From JBBATK01 sp044228685 (GTDB lineage: Bacteria; Bacteroidota; Ignavibacteria; Kapaibacteriales; NICIL-2), in the NCBI GenBank assembly GCA_044228685.1, contig JBGAUL010000008.1:1-64000 (forward strand): a stretch of DNA of 64,000 bases, written 5' to 3'. A model generated the notes under the pieces. The model did not search any database. It worked only from the letters and a program-made list of their open reading frames with translations, and was not told the origin of the DNA. The position numbers were made by a program, and so were the translations under genes. Position 1 is the stretch's first letter, and each line of letters starts with the position of its first letter. This document shows positions 59,717 to 64,000 of the stretch, piece after piece.

Positions 59717-60604
59717 TTAGGCACTCAATTCATCGAGGGCTGTCTTGGCTTGTTCCCAGTTCGGCGGTTTGCCGTGCCATTCGAACTTGTCGTTCATAAA
59801 CGACACCGGATTACCCATGAAGGTTTTTGCAACAATTGCCGTTGGCTTGCCGCTTCCTGACTTCTGGTTCTCGAGGAACACGTTAAAAGCACGAACCAGA
59901 TCGGCATGATCATGTCCGTCGCATTTTACAACATCAAAACCAAAGGATGCGCATTTCTCCGCGATTGGATAGACGTTCATGACGTCCTTAATGCGACCAT
60001 CGATCTGACAATCGTTGTTGTCAATAATCCAACAGAAGTTGTCGAGCTTGAAATGCGATGCAGCCATAGCAGCTTCCCAAACGCTACCTTCTTGTAACTC
60101 ACCGTCGCCAGTTAGCGAGAAGACGCGATGATCGTTCTTATCGAGAAGCTTATCCGCCATAGCCATACCCACCGCAATGGAAATACCCTGACCAAGCGAA
60201 CCGCTCGATGTTTCAACACCGGGTAAGCCCATATCGCGACCGGGGTGACCCTGAAGGCGTGTATTAAACTTGCGCAATGTTGCAAGCTCCGTCTTAGGGA
60301 ATGCGCCAATGTTTGCGAGAGTGGAGTACATGACAGGACACATGTGACCTGCGCTAAGCACAAAGCGATCGTGCGGCGAACCGAACCAATCAGCTGTATT
60401 GTAGCGCATGTAGCCTCCGCAGTACATAACCGCGAAGATATCGGCAGATCCCAGCGGACCTCCCGAGTGACCGGAACCGGCAAGAACCAGTTCCTTGACG
60501 ATGTCACGTCGAATAGATGTTGCGATCTCTTTGAACTCACCGGCCGGACGTCGCTTGTTATCAAATACCCGTGAGTCGAATTCTACTGCAAATTCACCAG
60601 CCAT
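59717..60604 (-). CDS. Transketolase, N-terminal subunit
   Basis: 295 residues from the ATG at 60604 (MAGEFAVEFDSRV); the frame is open to 60661 but that part overlaps the promoter. Diphosphate-binding domain: AGSGHSGGPLGSADIFAVMY with the active-site His, HMCPVMYSTLANIG, GHPGRDMGLPGVETSSGSLGQG, and the ThDP motif GDGELQEGSVWEAAM then IIDNNDCQIDG. Pairs with the C-terminal subunit downstream. A TATTTTTG promoter precedes it and two hairpins follow the pair. Confidence 0.93.
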   Translation of the reverse strand: MAGEFAVEFDSRVFDNKRRPAGEFKEIATSIRRDIVKELVLAGSGHSGGPLGSADIFAVMYCGGYMRYNTADWFGSPHDRFVLSAGHMCPVMYSTLANIGAFPKTELATLRKFNTRLQGHPGRDMGLPGVETSSGSLGQGISIAVGMAMADKLLDKNDHRVFSLTGDGELQEGSVWEAAMAASHFKLDNFCWIIDNNDCQIDGRIKDVMNVYPIAEKCASFGFDVVKCDGHDHADLVRAFNVFLENQKSGSGKPTAIVAKTFMGNPVSFMNDKFEWHGKPPNWEQAKTALDELSA

Positions 60605-60633
60605 AGTGTGTAAAAGGAGATGAAATGAACGTG

Positions 60634-60641
60634 CAAAAATA
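60634..60641 (-). promoter_or_regulatory. -7 promoter element of the split transketolase
   Basis: Minus strand TATTTTTG (full TAnnTTTG match), 29 bases before the ATG at 60604. It lies inside the longer open frame, which argues for the shorter start. Confidence 0.5.
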
Positions 60642-60839
60642 AGAGAAAAAGACTGCCCCATCTTGATTGAATTTAGATCGATGCCATGAAAGTGTTTTTG
60701 ATCACATTACACCTGTGAGTTAACCGCAACAGATTTTTTTTCACCAACGCCTCAGGCCCTGTTTGATTGAAAACACTTTGCGTATTTTGATACAAATGAT
60801 GAAATAAAGATGTTTTTCTATAAATTTTTAGGGGAAAGA

Positions 60840-63800
60840 ATGAAACGAACATGGAGATGGAGTTGGCTCGCCATTGTTTGCCTTTTGTTAGGCAACAATG
60901 CACTGGCGCAATTAGTCAAAGCGCCAAGTTTGAATGGAGCCAAGCCGACTTCTCAATGGATCCTAAACAATGGTTCGCAAGGCAAAGAGTTTGTGTTTTG
61001 TTTGCCTCTGAATGACTGTCCTACCTGCCAAGTAACAGCTCGCGAGATCTACGTTACTTCATCCAAAAACACTTCATTTTACTATGAAGTACCGGCAACC
61101 GGATTCAAGACTAGATTGACCGTCCAGGCTTTTCAAGTTCGGGTAATCGATGGAGCTAGCGGGATGTTCCCAATGCCGGAAATCTCTTCAAGCGAACAGG
61201 TTTCGGATCTGGGAATTACCATATCGGCAGATGACAACGTGAGCGTCTATGTTTACAATGGTAAAGACGTATCCTCAGATGGTTATTTGGCTATACCTGT
61301 TGCCTCTTGGGGTAAAGAGTACATTGCTCTTACCTACCCTGACTTTAGCGAGGTACGTGCATGGAAGGGTGGATTTGCGTTCTTTGCGGCAGAGGACAAT
61401 ACAGAATGCGAGATCTTTTTACGCTCGCCCAGTGTTGGTGAGTATGCAACAACCGGATTTAACAAACGCACTGAGGGTGGTCATAAATATGGCGACCACT
61501 GGAAGGTTACGTTGAATCGAGGTCAGTGCTATTTGATTCAAGGTGACGGTACTAGCCGGGGTCAATTTGACTTGTCAGGCTCCCGGGTCATTGCCACGAA
61601 ACCAATTGGTTTCATTTGCTACCATCAACGAACGATGATTCCATCGTTTAGTTTGGGAGGAGGTCGAGATCACATTTGTGAAATGATTCCGCCTACGTCC
61701 CAATGGGGTAAAACATATGTTTCCATTGAGATTCTTCGAAACAACAAGGGCGATCTATATCGTGCTGTCGCCCTACAGGATGGAACAACGATCGTTTACT
61801 CTGCATACGACTTTAAAACGGGATCGAGGAACAGAGGTCCGACAGGTGTCTTCAACCTGAAAGCCGGTCAAGCTGTTTCCCTTCCAAAATCTCCTGAAGA
61901 AGCCGTTACGGGACCAAACGATGCACACGGTATTGTCGGAATGGGTGTTTTCAATGCCAACAAACCATTCCTGTTGATGCATGAATGCTGCTCGGCAAAC
62001 TGGGATGGCAGCGGTGATTATGATCCATTCACGGTCTACTGCGTTGCTGCTGAACAATACACCAAAGGAACGATATTCCAGTCGCCGCTTAACTCGAGAT
62101 ATACCAACCACTTTTTTGGTTTGATTGCGATTGGCGATACTAACGATCCTTCTGCTAAGAAGTTGAAATCAATAAAGTTAGACGGCAAATATGTCTTTAC
62201 AATATCTCCTAGCTTTCTGGGTAATCACATTCCAGGCACCAACTTTTACTACGCACGTTTGAACGTTAGCAGCGGATCTCACTATATCCTTGGTGATACT
62301 CCATTTGGCGGTGAGATTTACGGCTATGGTCAATTCGACTCATATGGTTGGCCAGCGGCAACAGCCTTCCGAGACCTAAGTACCTTTGATACTCTACCAC
62401 CTGTTCTTGTTAAAACAGAAGAATGTGGTGACTTTACCTTTCAAGGCACAGAACTCCGCAATTTCAAAGTAAACGATACTCTCAATCACGTCGAGACTGG
62501 AGTAAGGGAGATTGATTTTGTTGATTCACTCGACGAGCGTAGTTACAATTACCGCATCAATGTTATCAAGTCAGACGGTAAGGATGTTTACGACGGCAAA
62601 GTTCCTGGATCGTCAAAGAACGAACGTATCACTTTTAGACTTGAAGTTATTGATAAGTCTAAAGATGCCTACGCCAAGTTCTTTGTCATGGATCGTGCTC
62701 TTAACATCACCTATGATAGTGTGCGTTGGAATGCTCCGAAGATCTTCCTTAATCCAGATCCTGTAGATTTTGGAAATGTTCGAATAGGATCGTCCAAAAC
62801 CATGAAGGTTTGGATTAAGAACATGAACGATTCAGCACTTTATATCAAGGATATTCGATTAAAGACCGGTGCCGTGTTTAGCCTCAATGCCGACCCGATT
62901 CCGGATACTGTCGGCTTGCTGATCAAGGCCAAGGACTCATTGCTGATCACTATCACGTACAAACCGACCGCAGAATCAACCAGTCCGGCAATTTTTGATT
63001 TCGATTCGCTGCTTGTCAAGGAGTTTTGCGCTCCTTTCCGCTTCTACGTTCGTGGTCGCGGAGTGCAACCACACATTCAAGTAGGCGACTTCAAAGCTGG
63101 TCTAATTGGGGTTAACGAGAAGGTTTGTAATAGCTCGATACCGGGAACTATCACGATCCAAAATACCGGTACTGACACTTTGCACGTGACGGGTATTGAT
63201 GAATCGAAGATTGTTCCGCCATTTTCGATCGTCAAGCCGACCACTCCGCCATTTACAATTGTGATTCCTCCGGGCGGAAGCGTCTTGTTCCATGAGGCTT
63301 GTTTCCAACCAACTGACGAAAACTCGTTCACGATAGATGTTCCTTTTATCTCCGATGCTCCAACATCGGCTAAAGATGATCCGATTTCAACATGGTCAGG
63401 AAGTTCCAACTCTCCTGGTCCATATGTTATCGGAAACAATTGGGACAGCGTCCGTCTTGGCGTCACGAAAACACTTCCATGCTGGGTCGGCAATAGCGGC
63501 ACTCAGCAGGTCAAGTGTTTGAATGTTGATACCAGTGGCACAACTGAGTTTAGAGTTAAGAAGATCGAACGCGATCCTCCGTTCTGGGTCTATCCAAATC
63601 ATGCAGACTCAGTTCGCGTGGATGTTGATTTCTTGCCGACAATCGAAGGACCAAAGTCACCCTATATCGTTGGTACTTTCGAGAACACGGGCTCAAAACG
63701 CGACTTCTTGAAGGGCTTTGGCTATCTCGAGAAGATCAAAACAACCGGCGCTGAGTTCAAGGATACCTTGCTTGTTGGTACGGTCGTCAATTCAACAAAG

Positions 63801-64000
63801 ACCGGTGAATTCGTCGAGATATCAAACACAAGTACCTCACGGTGGTTGACCATTCATAGCATTGACTTCATCAAAGAAGCTGACGACGATGTCAACTTCA
63901 TTTATCCAAATGATTTTGCTTGGGTTCGTCCATTACCGACAGACACTATAATGGAAATCGGTGGAGCGACCCTACAACTCCCTGTTCGCTTCTCTCCTTC
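60840..64000 (+). CDS. Very large secreted protein with IgGFc-binding-like and ASH-type Ig domains (3' end outside window)
   Basis: Partial: open from the ATG at 60840 to the window end, 1053 codons without a stop. AGGGGA five bases before the ATG marks the start. Signal peptide MKRTWRWSWLAIVCLLLGNNALAQ. Residues ~25-500 look like the N-terminal domain of IgGFc-binding proteins: a DNVSVYVYNGKD strand, DGYLAIPVASWGKEY, KPIGFICYHQRTMIPSF, then AAEQYTKGTIFQSPL. From ~635 on, at least three to four Ig-like modules of the ASH / choice-of-anchor type (PDPVDFGNVRIGSSKTMKVW, TITIQNTGTDTLHVTGI, SVRLGVTKTLPCWVGNSGT, GEFVEISNTSTSRWLTI). Probably a surface protein, with a T9SS tail expected beyond the window. 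Confidence 0.8.
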   Translation, partial: MKRTWRWSWLAIVCLLLGNNALAQLVKAPSLNGAKPTSQWILNNGSQGKEFVFCLPLNDCPTCQVTAREIYVTSSKNTSFYYEVPATGFKTRLTVQAFQVRVIDGASGMFPMPEISSSEQVSDLGITISADDNVSVYVYNGKDVSSDGYLAIPVASWGKEYIALTYPDFSEVRAWKGGFAFFAAEDNTECEIFLRSPSVGEYATTGFNKRTEGGHKYGDHWKVTLNRGQCYLIQGDGTSRGQFDLSGSRVIATKPIGFICYHQRTMIPSFSLGGGRDHICEMIPPTSQWGKTYVSIEILRNNKGDLYRAVALQDGTTIVYSAYDFKTGSRNRGPTGVFNLKAGQAVSLPKSPEEAVTGPNDAHGIVGMGVFNANKPFLLMHECCSANWDGSGDYDPFTVYCVAAEQYTKGTIFQSPLNSRYTNHFFGLIAIGDTNDPSAKKLKSIKLDGKYVFTISPSFLGNHIPGTNFYYARLNVSSGSHYILGDTPFGGEIYGYGQFDSYGWPAATAFRDLSTFDTLPPVLVKTEECGDFTFQGTELRNFKVNDTLNHVETGVREIDFVDSLDERSYNYRINVIKSDGKDVYDGKVPGSSKNERITFRLEVIDKSKDAYAKFFVMDRALNITYDSVRWNAPKIFLNPDPVDFGNVRIGSSKTMKVWIKNMNDSALYIKDIRLKTGAVFSLNADPIPDTVGLLIKAKDSLLITITYKPTAESTSPAIFDFDSLLVKEFCAPFRFYVRGRGVQPHIQVGDFKAGLIGVNEKVCNSSIPGTITIQNTGTDTLHVTGIDESKIVPPFSIVKPTTPPFTIVIPPGGSVLFHEACFQPTDENSFTIDVPFISDAPTSAKDDPISTWSGSSNSPGPYVIGNNWDSVRLGVTKTLPCWVGNSGTQQVKCLNVDTSGTTEFRVKKIERDPPFWVYPNHADSVRVDVDFLPTIEGPKSPYIVGTFENTGSKRDFLKGFGYLEKIKTTGAEFKDTLLVGTVVNSTKTGEFVEISNTSTSRWLTIHSIDFIKEADDDVNFIYPNDFAWVRPLPTDTIMEIGGATLQLPVRFSP

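Noticed and set aside
60605..60661. Longer start for the transketolase N-terminal subunit
   Set aside because: It would place coding sequence over the TATTTTTG promoter box, and the added residues are not family-like.
61773..63502. Minus-strand ORFs of 112 and 141 residues near the right end
   Set aside because: They lie antisense to the continuous plus-strand frame 60840-64000, which has a signal peptide and recognised domains. They show no features of their own.
1..64000. CRISPR arrays, insertion sequences, prophage, rRNA and tRNA genes, replication origin
   Set aside because: No regular repeat-spacer pattern, transposase, integrase or phage gene, or tRNA/rRNA-like sequence was seen. dnaN is present, but without dnaA or recF, and no DnaA-box cluster was noticed beside it.

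Overview
The window looks like a chromosomal segment of a Gram-negative bacterium of the Bacteroidota/Chlorobiota (FCB) group. The best guess is the Ignavibacteria/Kapabacteria side of that group, which is an inference and not proven. The reasons are: a fused LpxC-FabZ protein; a type IX secretion (T9SS) style C-terminal domain on the first gene; bacillithiol synthesis (BshC); an outer membrane assembled by BamA and lipid A enzymes; and, before at least a dozen genes, the -7 promoter element TAnnTTTG typical of Bacteroidota sigma-A instead of TATAAT. Gene density is high. I see no insertion sequence, prophage, CRISPR array, rRNA or tRNA.

Layout. 1-3467: 3' part of a large secreted repeat protein with a T9SS-type tail. 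3546-4703: cystathionine gamma-synthase/lyase. 4787-12716 (minus): an envelope block in two transcription units, lpxC/fabZ-lpxA and uppS-bamA-skp-skp-lpxD. 12886-16968 (minus): CNNM/CBS membrane protein, LEA14-like lipoprotein, single-domain receiver, bshC. 17085-25546: aldehyde dehydrogenase (+), ROK kinase and dnaN (-), then psd-pssA-purS-purQ, two Tat subunits and gatA (+). 25548-27731 (minus): a membrane-anchored STAND-like ATPase of unknown role. 27807-32506 (+): gamma-carbonic anhydrase family protein, purT, family-4 uracil-DNA glycosylase, ddl, PfkB kinase. 32641-34481: a small membrane protein behind three phased repeats, and a histidine kinase. 34631-38278 (minus): E1/E2-fused 2-oxoglutarate dehydrogenase. 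38520-41580 (+): leucyl aminopeptidase and three tandem related lipoproteins. 41661-47820 (minus): acetyl-CoA synthetase, tryptophan 2,3-dioxygenase, RDD protein, a homocysteine methyltransferase/MTHFR fusion and a DoxX protein. 48092-53488: lipoproteins, a receiver-PP2C phosphatase, a VOC protein and a PD40 propeller protein. 53549-60604: GT2 glycosyltransferase, alanine dehydrogenase, tsaD, a DUF4139-like protein and a split transketolase. 60840-64000: 5' part of a very large secreted protein with an IgGFc-binding-like domain and ASH-type Ig repeats, open at the window end.

Together the genes cover outer-membrane biogenesis, phospholipid synthesis (phosphatidylserine to phosphatidylethanolamine), purine synthesis, C1 and sulfur amino-acid metabolism and central carbon metabolism, with surface and lipoprotein genes between them.

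Most notable: a methyltransferase domain that has lost all three zinc cysteines (45476-47317); a ROK kinase without its zinc motif; short-leader or leaderless promoters and three divergent promoter pairs; three TTAAC repeats in helical phase before a small gene; a structured intergenic element before ald; the STAND-like membrane ATPase; and a translationally coupled lipoprotein trio. No single locus is clearly a new system. The STAND-like ATPase and the degenerate methyltransferase fusion are the best candidates.
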